In this document: in pieces, positions 1 to 11,900 of the stretch | How the letters are laid out: the number at the start of each line of letters is the position of its first letter | Numbering within the stretch: the first letter of the stretch is position 1 | Translations under genes and position numbers: made by a program | Notes under the pieces: generated by a model | What the model was told of the DNA's origin: nothing | Seen by the model: the letters and a program-made list of their open reading frames with translations, nothing else | Database searches by the model: none | NCBI RefSeq assembly: GCF_021130785.1 | Contig: NC_060212.1 | Location: forward strand, 146,593,501 to 146,657,500 | Reading direction: 5' to 3' | DNA from: Homalodisca vitripennis | Taxonomy: Eukaryota; Arthropoda; Insecta; Hemiptera; Cicadellidae | DNA: 64,000 bases

Positions 1-643
1 ATTTCGTCATAAATCTTGGACTGACTATTACAAAAACTCTTAGTATGGCTTTTTGATTCTTAAAATACACCTTTTTGATTCCTGATCTTTTCACCTCTTT
101 TAGTCTTTTCATTAAATTTTTGAAATATTTATGCTAGATAAATTTCAATGCCGTATTATGTACATACAGTATTTTTGACACGTGCGTGTATAAACTTGGT
201 TGATGTTATATAAAATCACCTAAAGACAATCTGTCCAAAATTTCCAAGAAAGCAACTTGAGCCTTTGCACAAACTTATCTGCCCACGTAGGCTCATATCC
301 TAGGCCACTTTAATTTTATGTTTATTGTTTTTTTTATGTAAACATTTAACTAGTATTAGGCCTAAGATAATTCAAACTTGTCCAAGATAATGGTAAAAAT
401 GTCCAATTGGTTAAATAATTTAATTCTATCAAATGCAAAGTAACTAATTTTATATTTACTTATTGTGGATTTATTACTACATTTTATTTTTGTTTTTCTC
501 AAGGAGTTGTAGCTTAATAAATATACTGCATGCATGTAAATATTTGGAAATAAACTATGATCTAATTCAATTCAATTTATTTCATCTGTACATGTTTTTG
601 GCCTTGGCTATGGTCTTGTCCAATTCCTGATTTAATTCTGTAG

Positions 644-3600
644 AATGTGCTGATGACGAGTTCTCCCTTGAGATTTTTGCCAAACCATTACTGGCCATCT
701 TTCATGTCACCGCTGTCGGTTAAACATAGATTTCACTCTCTCATAAATCATTATAACCTATTTCCCAAACAGTGTAATAAAATATTGTTAACTCTAGTTT
801 AACAAAATTTTGTTTATTAGTAAAGCCACTTAATATTTTGTGGACATTGTGTTGTAACCGACATTTACGCTATTCTAAAATGCATCTATTATATCCGCCT
901 TGGGTTATGAATCTCATTTTTTAACGCTAGATTTGGCAAAAGGCCCATTACAGCAGTAGATTCACGCTCTGAATCTGTAAAATTGTCTTGTAATGTTATT
1001 ATTTTGAAATAGTTTGCTCATGGTGGAAAGCAATGTCTATACTGAAGGTGACACAGGCCACGTAAGTTTAAGAACCAAGATCTTTAAAATTACTGCAAAC
1101 AATTCAAAACTCACCAAAAATTAAGTTTTGTTTTTTTATATTAGCTGCCAATATCCATTTTACATTTATACGTTTATAGACTGGTAGTAAAGGCATACTA
1201 ACTAAGTTTTTCGGTTACTAACAATAAAAATCATGATAAATTTTGGGATCACTGTGGAGAGCTTTCAGAGAGATTCTTGATTGTTTATATTAGTAAGTAC
1301 AAACAGTTATTCCCTTAACAGCTTTTGCTGACGACTAAAAAAAGAACCGCTGACGTGTTAATCCGTTTTGCAACAATGACCTGGTTTATTTTTTATCTGT
1401 GACAGTTGGCGATCAACAGTACGTAGTTCACTGTTTTGCCGCTAGATGGTGTGGGCATGCTGATTGGCTTACATCGAGATGTGTAGTTTGCTCGAATCAT
1501 AAAGTGCACAGAGAATTGAGACCTGTGCGTGATTGAGATTTAAATTTATGCACAGGTTTCCCGTAGCAAAAAAATGTTGTAAAATGTTGTAAAACTGGCA
1601 TTTACAAACGAGTGTATGCAGAAATATTTATATGTAATGTATATAATGCATGAAAAGGTGTTATATCTAGATTTGTATTTATCGAAAAAACAGTCAAGGA
1701 GGTGTTATTTTAATAATTTTTAGCTTAAAAATAATTATTTTGTATTTTTTGTAGTTTTGCATTATCTGGAGACCACGATTTTTTAATGAGTTTTTCAAAC
1801 CAGGAACCTAAAGAAAGTACATTATTAGAAAGAGCAGACTTTATTTGACTCACTGTGAAAATTGCAGGTCATTACGATTGGTTTTCATTTTCAGCCAGCC
1901 CCCAAAAGGAAGTGATCTAGGCAAAAATAGGAGGCCACTCTGTCTCTATCTACTACTTGTAATTACGCGATTCAACAAAAAGTAAGAACCGATCGTCATA
2001 ATGACATGTATCTCTCGTTTCAGTTTCAGTGAAGTGATTGACAGTGAGTGGCAAGTGACAGTGGAAACCTGGTTGCAGTGGCTCTCGCAGATACACACTG
2101 TCCTGGAGCTGATGTCTGTGATACACGAGGTCTTGAGCACCCCAATTCTGGTGGAAGTGACGAGGCTGGCGTTGTCCAAGTTTGTATGTGCCGACTCGCC
2201 AGTACTCTCACTGCAACACCTGACAAACAACCGAGTGTACAGTCTGCGAGCGCCTGTCATCACCAAGGAGGTTGCCAACTTCATTGAGGGGTGAGCGCTT
2301 AGAACTTATGGTGGAATTAAAAGTAAAAGGAGATCATATTTTACCATGTCAATGTAGGACTAATAAACTTGGTTCAGCAATCAATGTTAACGTAATTTCT
2401 GAACCATTACTGGAGTATGGTGTAACCCGCACAAAAATAGTTGCCATGTACTGTCTGCTTGATTTACTGACTGGTTGGTTGTAGGTGGTTGGTCGGCGAA
2501 TGCAGATCTATTGTGTCCTGTATTCTGTAGTTCAGTTTTAATAATAAGTGTTGTGTTTTGTTTTTTTTTCTTAAGTGCATGTTTTAGAGTTAGTGAGGTT
2601 GACACAACGCTCTGGTATGATTTGTTTGTTTGACCTAGTTTGTAATTATGTGTTAGATTAGTTATTTACCTGAAGAAGAGATCAGATTGCAGATCTCAAA
2701 ACGTGGTTTAGCCGATTTCTTGTATCACTGAACGATGGCAAATGTCCGGAAAAATCCTGTTTCCTTCATTATTTTGGTGCCAAAACTCAATATTATGTTC
2801 ACTTGTACAGAGTGTGACAAAATGTTTTTAATTTAGGTTTTAACAGTAAATTATGCTGTCAGCCTCCCATAAGACTTAGGCACACCAATTTTTTGTATTA
2901 TGTTTATTATATACCCTGTCAGGAAATTTGGGGTAGCATAACATTTTACTTCTTTTTCAAATAAAAAAATCAATAAACATTAATTCGTTAAAAAATGTGA
3001 TAAGTAAAAAATTTTAAATAGCAACCTACGTTGAAAAATACTTAAACTCCTATTATATATACTATACTCCCAGGGCCATTTATATCGGAGGTGATATTTA
3101 GCCGCACCAACAAAGCTCCTCCATCTTGAACGGTCCTCTGCATCTTCCTCTGAAGCGCCCATCTTCTCCATATCAGCCTTCACCTGGTTCCACCATCTCA
3201 CTTTTGGTCTCCCCCGGGGCCGTCTTCCTTCTGGGTTACCGTACATTACCCTCCTCAGTTTGCATTCCTCTTCTCTTCTCAAAACATGGCCTGCCCAACG
3301 GAGTCTTCTGCACTTTATTTCTCCTATTACATCCGTACTAGATTTGTCTTTAAACTCCTATTAAAGACAAATATTTTTACACTAAAGTTATTTTGTAACT
3401 TTTGCTGTTTAATAGTAGCACTTAAAACACTTATTTTACTGTGTTTGTGGTGAATTAAAAAAATTCATTACTGTTTTTAAAACACAGGGGAATCTTTATC
3501 ATAATCTCTACTGAACTAATTGGGATCAGGTTAGGGTAAATCTTACAGGAAATCCACTTTTTCAGTACAAAGTACGCCGTTATCACAGTGTTCAGATAAA

Positions 3601-6600
3601 AGGACTAAAGGACCCTAGTGTTAATTGTTCTGAATATTGGTTGTTGTTTAATTTTTCTTGCATTGACCATTGATTTAAAAGACGTTCTGTGCTTGTTTCA
3701 AGTGTGAATAACTATTCCTAAAATGCCTTATTCTAACAATGAGGGTTTTGATATGCTTATGGTGTTGGGTGAGTGTTTTCAAAACTATGTAGCTGCTGCG
3801 GAAACCTATGCACAATGTTACCCCAGAGCGAGAGCACCATTCTCGAATGGTGGTCCAGTAATTGGCTAATTGTGCTCATCTAACTGGTTGTGTTCAGCCA
3901 GAACAAAACAAAGATGAGCAGATTGTAAGACCTGTTAGGGATGAAAAAACATCTAACGTTTTGACAGGGTTTATGATGAATCCACACGATTCAGTTAGAA
4001 GGTAAGCTTCTGATTCAGCAGTGTCCAGCTCAATGGTTTGTAGGATTCTAAAAGATAAAAAATTTAATCCTTTTCAAATGATTTTTAGCATTTGGGCAAC
4101 GAAAAAACTCCAGCAAAATCCGTTCTTTTAGAGAAGTCCTATGGTGTGATGAGGCAACATTCCGTAGCTTCAGAGAAGTACATCGCCATAACATGAGGTA
4201 TTGGTCCGTTGAAAATTCCCATTAGACGAGGGAAGTTAACAACCAGAGGTATTGGGCTTTAAACATGTTGTGTGGAATAATATATGGCATGATTATTGGA
4301 AGACATTTTTTTAAAGTTAATTTGATTGTTGATGTGTACAATCACTTCCTGCAAAATATTCTTCCGGGATTGTTAATGGTACTCCTTGGGCACACTCGTC
4401 AAAATATGTGTTTCTTCACCTCACTATCCAATCAATGTCTGGCAAGATCACCGGACTTAACTTCTTTGGATTATTACTTGTGAGGACGACTATAGGACTG
4501 TTTACAGTACCCGGCCTACAACAAGATAGGACATGATGTTACGAATTATCAACACAGTGGAATATTTAAGTGCTGAAGAAGTGATAGATGCACAGTTTCT
4601 CAAACAGAATTAATAGGCCATTTCAAAATTAAAATTTTTACTAGTGGTTTTATTTGTCCAGAGATAAAACATTTCACAAATGGATGATACAGCTGGTAAC
4701 CAGAGCAGAGATTGCCAAAGGTCCCCACATATGTTTTGCTGGAGTAGACTTTCCCTCTCATGAAGAACTTGATGGAAATATTATTCTGGCTGTCACTGAT
4801 AGATTGACTTTTCCAGGGATAAAATATTTCACAAGTGGATGATGCAACTGGTAGCCACATCAGATTGCCAAAGGTCCCCACATATGTTTTGCTGGAGTAG
4901 TCTTTCATCTCTCATTGAACTTGATGGAAATATTATTCTGACCTGTCACTGATAGATTGACTTTTTCTATTGTGAAAGCAATAGGAAAAATTGTGGAAAA
5001 CATTTTAAATAATTTTGAGAAAAAGATTATATCATCTGCAACTATTTGATAGATTTAAGTAAAGCGTTTGACTGTATTAATCATGAGTTGTTGTTAAAAA
5101 AGTTGTTTAGTTTATGGCATAAAACATAAAGCATTACAATTATTGTCATCTTATTTATCTGACAGGAAACATGATGGTTGTCCAAGGGAAGAACAAGTTC
5201 CCAATTTCAGAACAGTGAAATTGGGAGTTCCGCAAGGCTCTGTTTTGGGACCTTTTCTGTTTATTGTTGCAATCAATGATTTTTTCATCTAGCCTACCTT
5301 GTAATTCTGTTTTGTACGCGGATGATACTACTCTTTTAAACTGTAATAAAGACTCACAAACCTTAAAATCTGATCAAGAACGTTCATTTTAAATTAGCTC
5401 TAGAAATGGTTTAAAGCAAATGGGTTGCAGTGAATCATAATAAAACTGAATATTAACATTAATCCTCTACACAATAATACTAAATACAGTAATGATTCTG
5501 TTAAGTTATTGGGTGTTATCCTAGATAGTAAATTAAGCTGGCAACATCATGTTAATTAGTTATGTACTAAACTATCTAGAGTTATATACCTATTATGTAA
5601 AACTAAGGAATACTGTTACTCAGGAGATGTTGATAAACTGCTTATTATGCATTTTTCCACTCACACTTGAGGTATGGTGTGACTCTTTGGGGGAAACAGT
5701 TCCAGTGCCAAAAAAATATTTTTTATGGGCAAAAAAAAGCTATTAGGATTTAAAAAAAATGTTTCTAAACAAGAATCTTGTTCACCTTTTTTCAAAGAAC
5801 TTCAAAATTATGACCTTGGCCAAGTTTATACATCTACTGCTCATTACTTGATGTAAAAGAAAATTTGAATAGTTTCATAAATAGACAAGATGTTCATACA
5901 CACTGCACAAGAAAAAAGTATTTACTCGATCTACCCCCAGTCAGACTCGAAAAGACCAAAAACAGCCAGATATTTTTCAGTATAAAATTATTTAATAAAT
6001 TACCAGAGAAAGCATGGAATGTTACACTTAATAATTTTTAAAGTTACCATTGCAAAGTGGCTGAAAAAAAAGCTTTTTACACTGTTGAAGATTACCTAGC
6101 CTGTGATATTAGCTCATTAAGTTTTTAATCCATTGTTAATTTAAGATTAGGATTGTTAGCACATGTTGTATAGATTTTTTAAATTATTTAATTGTAATTT
6201 TATTGTTTTTATTCACATTTTTATTATTGTTATTTAGTTCTAGCTGGGCAATACTGTATTTTGTCCTATAACTGTGCCTAGATTAAAGATTAGATTAAAG
6301 TAGGCTATATAATATGTTGACTTTCTCTATTGCATAATATGTATTGTGCTTAATGACAATAAAATATCTTGAATCTTGAATCTTTTCTAGGGATAGAATA
6401 TTTCACAAATAGGTGCTGCAGCTGGTAGCCACAGCAGATTACCAAAGGTCCCACATGTGTTTTGCTGGATTAGACTTTCCCTCTCATGAAGAAACTTGAT
6501 GTAAATATTATTCTGGCTGTCACTGATGGATTGACTTTTCCAGGATTAAAACATTTCACCATTGGATGCTGCAGCTGGTAGCCACATCAGATTGGCAAAG

Positions 6601-8109
6601 GTCCCCACATATGTTTTGCTGGAGTAGACTTTCCCTCTCATGAAGAACTTGATGGAAATATTATTCGGGCTGTCACTGATGGATTAACATTTTCCAGAGA
6701 TAAAACATTTCACAAAATAGGTGCTGCAAGCTGGTAGCCACAGCAGATTGCCAAAGGTCCCACATGTGTTTTGTTGGATTAGACTTTCCCTCTCATGAAG
6801 AACTTGATGGAAATATTAATCTGGCTGTCACTGATGGATTGACTTTTCCAGGGATAAAATATTTCACAAGTGGATGATGCAACTGGTAGCCACATCAGAT
6901 TTCCACAGGGTGTCCTCCACATATGTTTTGCTGGAGCATTCCCCCCTCCCTAAGAAGATCTTGGAACTTGTGGGCTCTGAATCTTTCAACAGTACCGCTG
7001 ATTCTGGTAAATTTAGTATAAACAATAAGCATAATTAGTAAATTTTGTTATTAGTGGCATGAATATTGTTATATTATGTGTTGATCAAACTACGAGTACA
7101 GTGATTTGTTCTGTCTCATGTTGGTCCTGTAGTTAATTCTTGACCAATTATTTTGTTAATCCATTAATAAATATCATTAAGAGTTTTAATTATTCTGTAT
7201 TACATGTTTTATATTGCATTAATATGATATTAATAAAATTAGTGTAAATTTTTAAAATATTGTAAGAATACAGAAGTAAAGGTTTTCTGTTATAGCTTTT
7301 ATAATTAAGTCGAGATGAATTATTTACATTTAACCTGTTATTGTAAATTTTTAATTCATAAAATTAAAAAATTCCTTGAGAGAAATTATATTAACATTTA
7401 GAGGATTCCGAGATTTCATAACATTAATATTTGTATCTAGGTGAAAAGCTGTGAATTAAGGTTTATACCAGTTTCATGACAGCCTGAAGGGTTAACTATG
7501 TAGTTAGTGTGTCAGACTAATGAATCAAAGTATCACCTGTATTTCTCTGGCAATAGCAACAGTTGAGGAGCTTTTTCTTGTCTAATTGAGTTATATGTGT
7601 GTAAATATTTGAGAACATAAGTGTCAACCAGTTTGTTCCTGCTACTAGAACAAAGTATGGGAACTTCCTCTTGTTTAGTAATCTGATACTGAAATAAATC
7701 TCTTTAACTCAACATGCTGGAAACTACAATATAACTTACCAGCATATCACATATTACTGTTTTGGAGGAAATCACCATGCTTATGATGCAAGCCGTATAG
7801 CTCAATGCCTGCAGCCATAAAAATTCAGAAGGCAAAACCTTAAGATGGTACAATTATCCAAACTGTTACACGTAATGTAAGAATTCCTAATCAAAAAGGC
7901 AAATAAAAACTAAATATGTTTACAAGAGACCAGTAAACCTATATTTTGTTAATTTCTTTATATCAAATTTGGAAACCAATATGTTTCTCCATAATATTAT
8001 AAAAAAGAGATTTTGACTTATTGTAATTATTTTTGTTCACAGATACTTTACAGAGATCTACAGAACTAAAAGAAGAGTACAGTTACCTGCAACTGTGTTC
8101 AGTTGCTGA
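644..8109 (+). CDS. 3' end of an unrecognised host gene, four putative exons
   Basis: Four putative exons are bounded by AG and GT and agree in phase: 644-718, 1013-1061, 2024-2290 and 8043-8109 (stop TGA). Joined they give 152 codons with no internal stop. The first contains [16 protein letters not shown], the second [15 protein letters not shown], and the third is a long helical stretch ([20 protein letters not shown] onward) ending EVANFIEG. The last adds [21 protein letters not shown]. The third exon is clearly more GC-rich than its surroundings and has a gtgagc donor; the last has a strong ttttgttcacag acceptor. The 5.75-kb final intron is packed with transposon debris. I do not recognise the family; the helical, HEAT-like composition is only an impression. 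Exon 2 (49 nt) and the last exon are the least certain. Confidence 0.45.
2490..2790 (+). repeat. Dispersed retroelement-tail-like repeat, copy 1
   Basis: This block contains CCTGAAGAAGAGATCAGATT followed by GCAGATCTCAAAACGTGG. The same block occurs inverted near 21750-21860 and 40800-41010, with matching flanks (a TTTGTTTGACCTAG-like segment and an AAAATTATTA-like stretch). Conserved order across three loci indicates a mobile-element-derived repeat, probably the 3' region of a retroelement. No coding capacity is visible, so the superfamily is left open. Confidence 0.55.
3060..3330 (-). pseudogene. C-terminal fragment of an RTE/endonuclease-RT type LINE
   Basis: Read on the minus strand, the fragment encodes [20 protein letters not shown], then a proline/arginine-rich [19 protein letters not shown] segment, then [14 protein letters not shown]. 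This Arg-Pro-Arg-Gly-Arg-Pro-Lys-x-Arg-Trp motif followed by a short helix with DRSxWR is the usual C-terminus of RTE-like endonuclease/reverse-transcriptase proteins. Only about 90 residues survive, with no RT domain in the neighbourhood, so it is a 5'-truncated dead copy lying in the last intron of the unrecognised gene. Confidence 0.6.
3724..4620 (+). pseudogene. Degenerate DUF4817/mariner-Tc-type transposase
   Basis: The reading begins [19 protein letters not shown] and then [19 protein letters not shown], the helix-turn-helix start (DUF4817) common in insect mariner/Tc-like transposases. After stops and frameshifts the catalytic core follows: [20 protein letters not shown] around 4145-4200, then [15 protein letters not shown] near 4268 and [27 protein letters not shown] at about 4440-4480 matches the conserved SPDLTPLDYFLWG block. 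The segment with the second catalytic aspartate is lost. It is interrupted in several frames and is certainly inactive. Its right end abuts the 153-bp tandem array. Confidence 0.75.
4640..6945. repeat. 153-bp tandem satellite, six units, split by a LINE
   Basis: A unit containing GCCAAAGGTCCCCACATATG, CTCTCATGAAGAACTTGATG and GGCTGTCACTGAT recurs with the anchor ATTGCCAAAG at 4711, 4864, 6438, 6591, 6747 and 6899. The spacing is 153, 153, 156 and 152 bases within each block. The gap between units 2 and 3 is explained by a retrotransposon of about 1.42 kb inserted inside a unit (about 4960-6380). Units differ by substitutions and small indels, so the array is old. No long open frame is conserved. 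Confidence 0.85.
4960..6385 (+). mobile_element. Degenerate CR1/L2-type non-LTR retrotransposon in the satellite
   Basis: A reverse transcriptase broken by stops is visible: [19 protein letters not shown] near 5052-5110, the motif [12 protein letters not shown] near 5227 (one frame shift away), and YADDTTLLN near 5316 with the catalytic aspartates. [15 protein letters not shown] near 5512 and an [19 protein letters not shown] C-terminal piece follow. The 3' end carries AATAAAATATC and a short TTGAATC repeat near 6358-6384, typical of CR1/L2-like tails. The endonuclease and ORF1 are missing, so it is a 5'-truncated copy. It splits the satellite array and is younger than it. Confidence 0.8.
6946..8042. 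other. AT-rich intronic stretch, no feature seen
   Basis: This lies between the last satellite unit and the proposed last exon of the unrecognised gene. I see no open frame, repeat copy or hairpin that I can support. Confidence 0.4.
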
Positions 8110-8155
8110 TATTTTTCCACATTAATTTTATGGCAGTTAAATAATGATTTTTAGC

Positions 8156-8161
8156 AATAAA
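8156..8161 (+). promoter_or_regulatory. Polyadenylation signal AATAAA
   Basis: AATAAA lies 47 bases after the proposed stop codon at 8107-8109 of the upstream gene, in an AT-rich 3' UTR. Its position supports the proposed last exon, though the hexamer is common in AT-rich DNA. Confidence 0.4.
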
Positions 8162-8335
8162 TATACATTTGTTTAAATAAATAATTTTTATACCAGAATT
8201 TGTGTTTATTTTTAAAACCCAACCATTTTACATTGAACATTGTTGGATTCAGAGAGCTATTGAGTGTCTTACACTTAATACATGAACTCAATGGGTCACT
8301 GTTAGAGTGAACAATTTGAGGCTGGTCAGTAGAGT

Positions 8336-8826
8336 TTGTATAGGCAACGGGTCCTAATACACCAAAAGAGAGCAATTGGGATCCTTGCAAGCCTACGCAC
8401 AAGAGAATCATGCAGGCAAGCCTTTCAAGAACTGAAGATTCTCACTGTGGTTAACCTATACATCCTAGAAGCTGTGACCTACGTACACCTGAAATCACCC
8501 GATGAAGTGATGACTGGAACACAGCAACATGACTACAACACTCGGCATGCTGCAAACTACCATCTGCCAGCTCACCGCCTAGCGTCCACGGAGAAGAAGC
8601 CAACGTATGTCGGAGCAAAGCTGTGGAACGCCCTCCCACTAGAACTGAAGAGGAGAGACCGACTGCAGTTTAGACACAAACTAAAACTCTGGCTTCAAGA
8701 CCATCCATTCTACACAATAAATGAATTTTTAAACAGAACTTTCTAACCTGCTGTAACAAAATAAAATCTGACGATTGTACTGTTCTCTAAGAATATGTTC
8801 AATAAAGAATTAATTGATTAATTGAT
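8336..8826 (+). pseudogene. 3' end of a CR1/L2-type LINE (RT C-terminus)
   Basis: An open frame of 136 codons begins with RQRVLIHQKRAIGILASLRT and continues LKILTVVNLYILEAV, HDYNTRHAANYHLPAHRLA and VGAKLWNALPLELKRRD, ending at 8746. This order is the standard C-terminal region after the RT thumb in CR1/L2/Jockey-like ORF2 proteins. The RT core is absent. An AATAAA and an ATTGATTA-type tandem tail at about 8800-8826 mark the 3' end. It is a 5'-truncated insertion, and the long open frame suggests it is fairly young. Confidence 0.75.
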
Positions 8827-8929
8827 TTGTGCAACTGAAACTGATTTTTTGAGTGTTTCATAAGGCTGAATTCATAACATAGTTGTAGTGGGAAGGGTTG
8901 ATTCAATGTGAATGTTGAGTGTAGCTCCG

Positions 8930-9860
8930 TTTCACTTTCTGCTTAGTGCAGTGTCTGAAATCTGACACCGTCCCAGACTTGACTCCCAGAATCTGGAGTC
9001 CACAACCGTCAATGTCTGGAAAATTCCAGAAAAGTAAACGATAAAGAAATTCAAATCAAACTCTGCATCTTTCGACATCAGAGACACCTAAACTACAAAA
9101 GAGCTCTGTCTGGTTTACCCAGCAGTGGTAATCCCGAAAGTGTTGTTTATTTTTTACATGACTGGTGAGGTCAAGGAGACAAACTTACCTAAAAAAATAG
9201 ACTGTTTCAAAAATACAATCTTCAATAAACCCCTAAAGGAACCAGAAACTTTCCATCTTAATTAAAACCATTCTGAACTTGACAGTAGAACAGGAACACT
9301 AAATAAATCAGGAGAAGAAATGGGAAACAGCCTAATAATTCAAAATTTCTTGAACAAGACCACAGCAAAGAAGATATATTAGAGATGGCGCCCAACGTGG
9401 GGACTTGCTTTATTAGAGGAAAACAACCAAAAAGAAAAAGTTCCAAGACTGGAATCTAAACTAGCATATATAGAAAAACAACTGGAAGAAGTAGAAAGCC
9501 ATAGGAAAATTATTATTAGACCAATTTCAAAATTTACAGCAAGAGATACAAGAAATTAATATTAATCGGTTCCAAAAAAGTTATAGACTTCATCAAAGTT
9601 CAAAATGTATACAAAGAACTTGGGAATACCATTGATAATTACAGTATGAAGATTTCTGAACAGGAAAACCCTTTACCTTACTTAAAGCAAAATTAAATAC
9701 TTGCATAGATATAAAAACAAGTAGCATGTCAACACAAACTGCACTAAAACTAATGAGGAAGTGTCCACAACCCGTAGTACTTCTTGAAGTTACTACAGTC
9801 TGTATGAAGTAACTTGTCAATGGCATTGAGCGCCATTCCCTGGCACTCTTGACACTTACA
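8930..9860 (+). other. Possible decayed LTR-retroelement segment with PBS-like site
   Basis: TGGCGCCCAACGTGGGGA at 9386-9403 resembles the tRNA-primer binding site placed just after the 5' LTR in many retroelements. Downstream, a broken reading (VIDFIKVQNVYKELGNTIDN, then LNTCIDIKTSSMSTQTALK, 9580-9810) could be gag-like. No paired LTR, protease or RT is visible, and the base just before the site does not look like an LTR end. I offer this only as a possibility. Confidence 0.25.
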
Positions 9861-10039
9861 GGTATTTTCCTAATTAGTCACTTTTTAGATGCCCCGCTAG
9901 CTTAAGTAACTTTTTTACCTAAATCATAATTTCCATAATTGTATCAAATATTTGAAAAGTGCATTAAAAAATAAGATTGATACTAAACAAGACCAAATTT
10001 GCTAACAATAAAAAAAAAAACAATATAGAGTAATAAGAA

Positions 10040-10235
10040 ATATAGTGGAAAAAGTCCATTTTACAATGGCTGGAAACTGGTGGAATCTTCTACCAACATC
10101 AATAAAGCAGCTTTAAGGAACAACTCTTAAAAGAACACTACACAACTTCCTTGTGAGCAAACCAGCCTACAAACTAGAACAATTAGTAAGTGCAAGAAAG
10201 AGAAAATTACCTAATATGCAATCATTATAATTCAC
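10040..10235 (+). pseudogene. Short LINE ORF2 C-terminal fragment
   Basis: The reading NWWNLLPTSIKQL, then LKRTLHNFLVSKPAYKLEQL (one stop between them), matches the end of CR1/L2-like ORF2 proteins, where a WNxLP motif is followed by a helix and the terminal YxxEEF-like segment. It is about 60 codons long and inactive. Confidence 0.5.
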
Positions 10236-11229
10236 AGACACCGCGCTTTTCTTCTCACCACTCTAGTGGTGATTAACGAGCTCCTCATGGGTCACCTTGG
10301 ATGGGGTGATCGCACGATGCAGAGAGAAAGAGTGGGTATGGAGGGGCACCTCCTGCCAACTACAAATAGCCCGTGTGTTGGAATAGTGGAATGAGCAGTC
10401 TGCGCGTTCTCGCTCCGTACTCCTCTGGCAAACCCATTAAAATGTACCACTGTATTTTCAGCTTATACTCTGAGTTAAACCCCTTTCCGTAGTTTGGTAC
10501 AGCATACATATATTTAAATTACATTTTCAAAGCTGGATGTTGCAGGATGCAGCAAAATTAAATTGATTTCATTAAACCTTGATTTTACAACGTAATTAAT
10601 GACAGGCAATTAATCTTGTCTACATCTCGTACAAATAAACCAACACAACGGAGTATCAAAGACCCAACAAGACGTAAGGAAGTCTAATGGAAGTGTAATG
10701 TAGCTAGAAAACATTCTAGGGTGGATTAAACATCCGGGAGGTTAAAAAGAGCCCTACTCGTAAAACTTAAGACATTTGTTTGTTTACAAGTGAATTCTCA
10801 AGCTAATTGTACTTTTTTAATTTTCTTAGTCCCTCAAATGTAATTTTTAGCATTCATGCATGCAAACATTTAAACTTTTCAAAATATTCGAGACTTGTGT
10901 TTTTAGCATAGTAGTTAAATAATGATCTTCAGGGTCTCCAAAATACAAAACCAGCCATTAAGTTGAGTTTTTTTAATTGAATCGTTTGTATTAAAATATA
11001 TTAAGATTGCTGACTATAACATCATTACATTGGAAAATGAATGGCAATTGTTATCTTCTAAAGCACAAGAATTTTATTCGGTAAAAAAAGTAAAGAATGC
11101 AACTGTTGTGTACTTTTGTGCTTACATTGTAATTCCTGTTTCCATGAACACATATGTTCGTGTATTGATAATAGAATAAAAAAACAACATTTGCAAGCAT
11201 ATCCATTTGGTGGCTCACTCACTCTGTAG
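10236..11229. other. No supported gene
   Basis: A GC-richer patch at 10240-10440 (with CACCACTCTAGTGGTGATT, a short palindrome) stands out from AT-rich DNA, but no protein motif or repeat family is recognisable. Confidence 0.35.
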
Positions 11230-11515
11230 CAAAACTGATGAATCTCCTTTGGAAATGTATGAGACTGGGGTTTTGGAAATTGACGTTGATGATGATACGA
11301 ACTTAAAAGAACAAATACTAAAAGAAATTTCATGTGACAAAAACAACACTCCTAATGACGAGGCTCGTGCAGAGAATTTGCGAAAAAATTACAACGTGAT
11401 AAAATACATGAAAAGAAAAACTACTTCAGACCAAAAAGATTATATTGATAAACATTTGACACGAATGTTAACTACATTAGATGCAATGGCCGCTACTGCG
11501 CAGATAACAGTTAAG
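11230..11515 (+). CDS. Exon-like open frame of unknown function
   Basis: An open frame of about 95 codons is preceded by a tctgtag acceptor-like site and followed by an AAG/gtaagt donor at 11515/11516. The product is acidic then basic: LEMYETGVLEIDVDDDTN, KEQILKEISCDKNN, ARAENLRKNYNVIKYMKRK, HLTRMLTTLDAMAATAQITV. I do not recognise a domain. It could be an internal exon of a host gene on the plus strand, or part of an uncharacterised transposon protein. No neighbouring exon was found. Confidence 0.3.
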
Positions 11516-11649
11516 GTAAGTCCAATCACTTAATGAGCAGTTTTAACTAAATCACTATTTATTGTTTAATAGTAAAGCTTAAATTGAATTAAATTTAAAA
11601 CGTGTAGAGATGTTTTCACGGAGCTTGGGTTGCTGACATTACCCTGCCT

Positions 11650-11900
11650 CTATATTCTTGAACTGCATTTCACGGTGCACTTTAGTCCACAATTATGGGA
11701 CTAGAGGCAGGGATATCGTACGTCTTCAGCAACACAGAACTGTTTCTTTTGCGAACTTTCCCAAACAAGTTGGCGTCAAACTAATTAATGGGCTACCTGA
11801 AGAGCTAAAACGCACTCAAAATTTAATCATTACAAAGCTCAGTTGAAACACCTTTTGGTGTTAAATGCGTTTTCCTATGTCGATGAGTTCCTGACATGCC
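11650..11900 (+). pseudogene. LINE ORF2 C-terminal fragment
   Basis: The reading contains HNYGTRGRDIVRLQQHRTV, then FPKQVGVKLINGLPEELKRT and, after a frameshift, a remnant of the terminal helix. HNYxTR plus (K/W)LxNxLPEELK is the hallmark end of CR1/L2-like ORF2 proteins and matches the order seen in the copies at 8336 and 16358. The fragment is 5'-truncated and frameshifted. Confidence 0.6.

Noticed and set aside
2001..2287. Overlapping open frames in other frames and on the minus strand across 1946-2287
   Set aside because: They shadow the exon at 2024-2290; only its frame agrees with the splice sites and neighbouring exon phases.
3126..3341. Plus-strand open frame over 3126-3341
   Set aside because: Antisense shadow of the RTE-like C-terminal fragment, whose minus-strand reading has a family motif.
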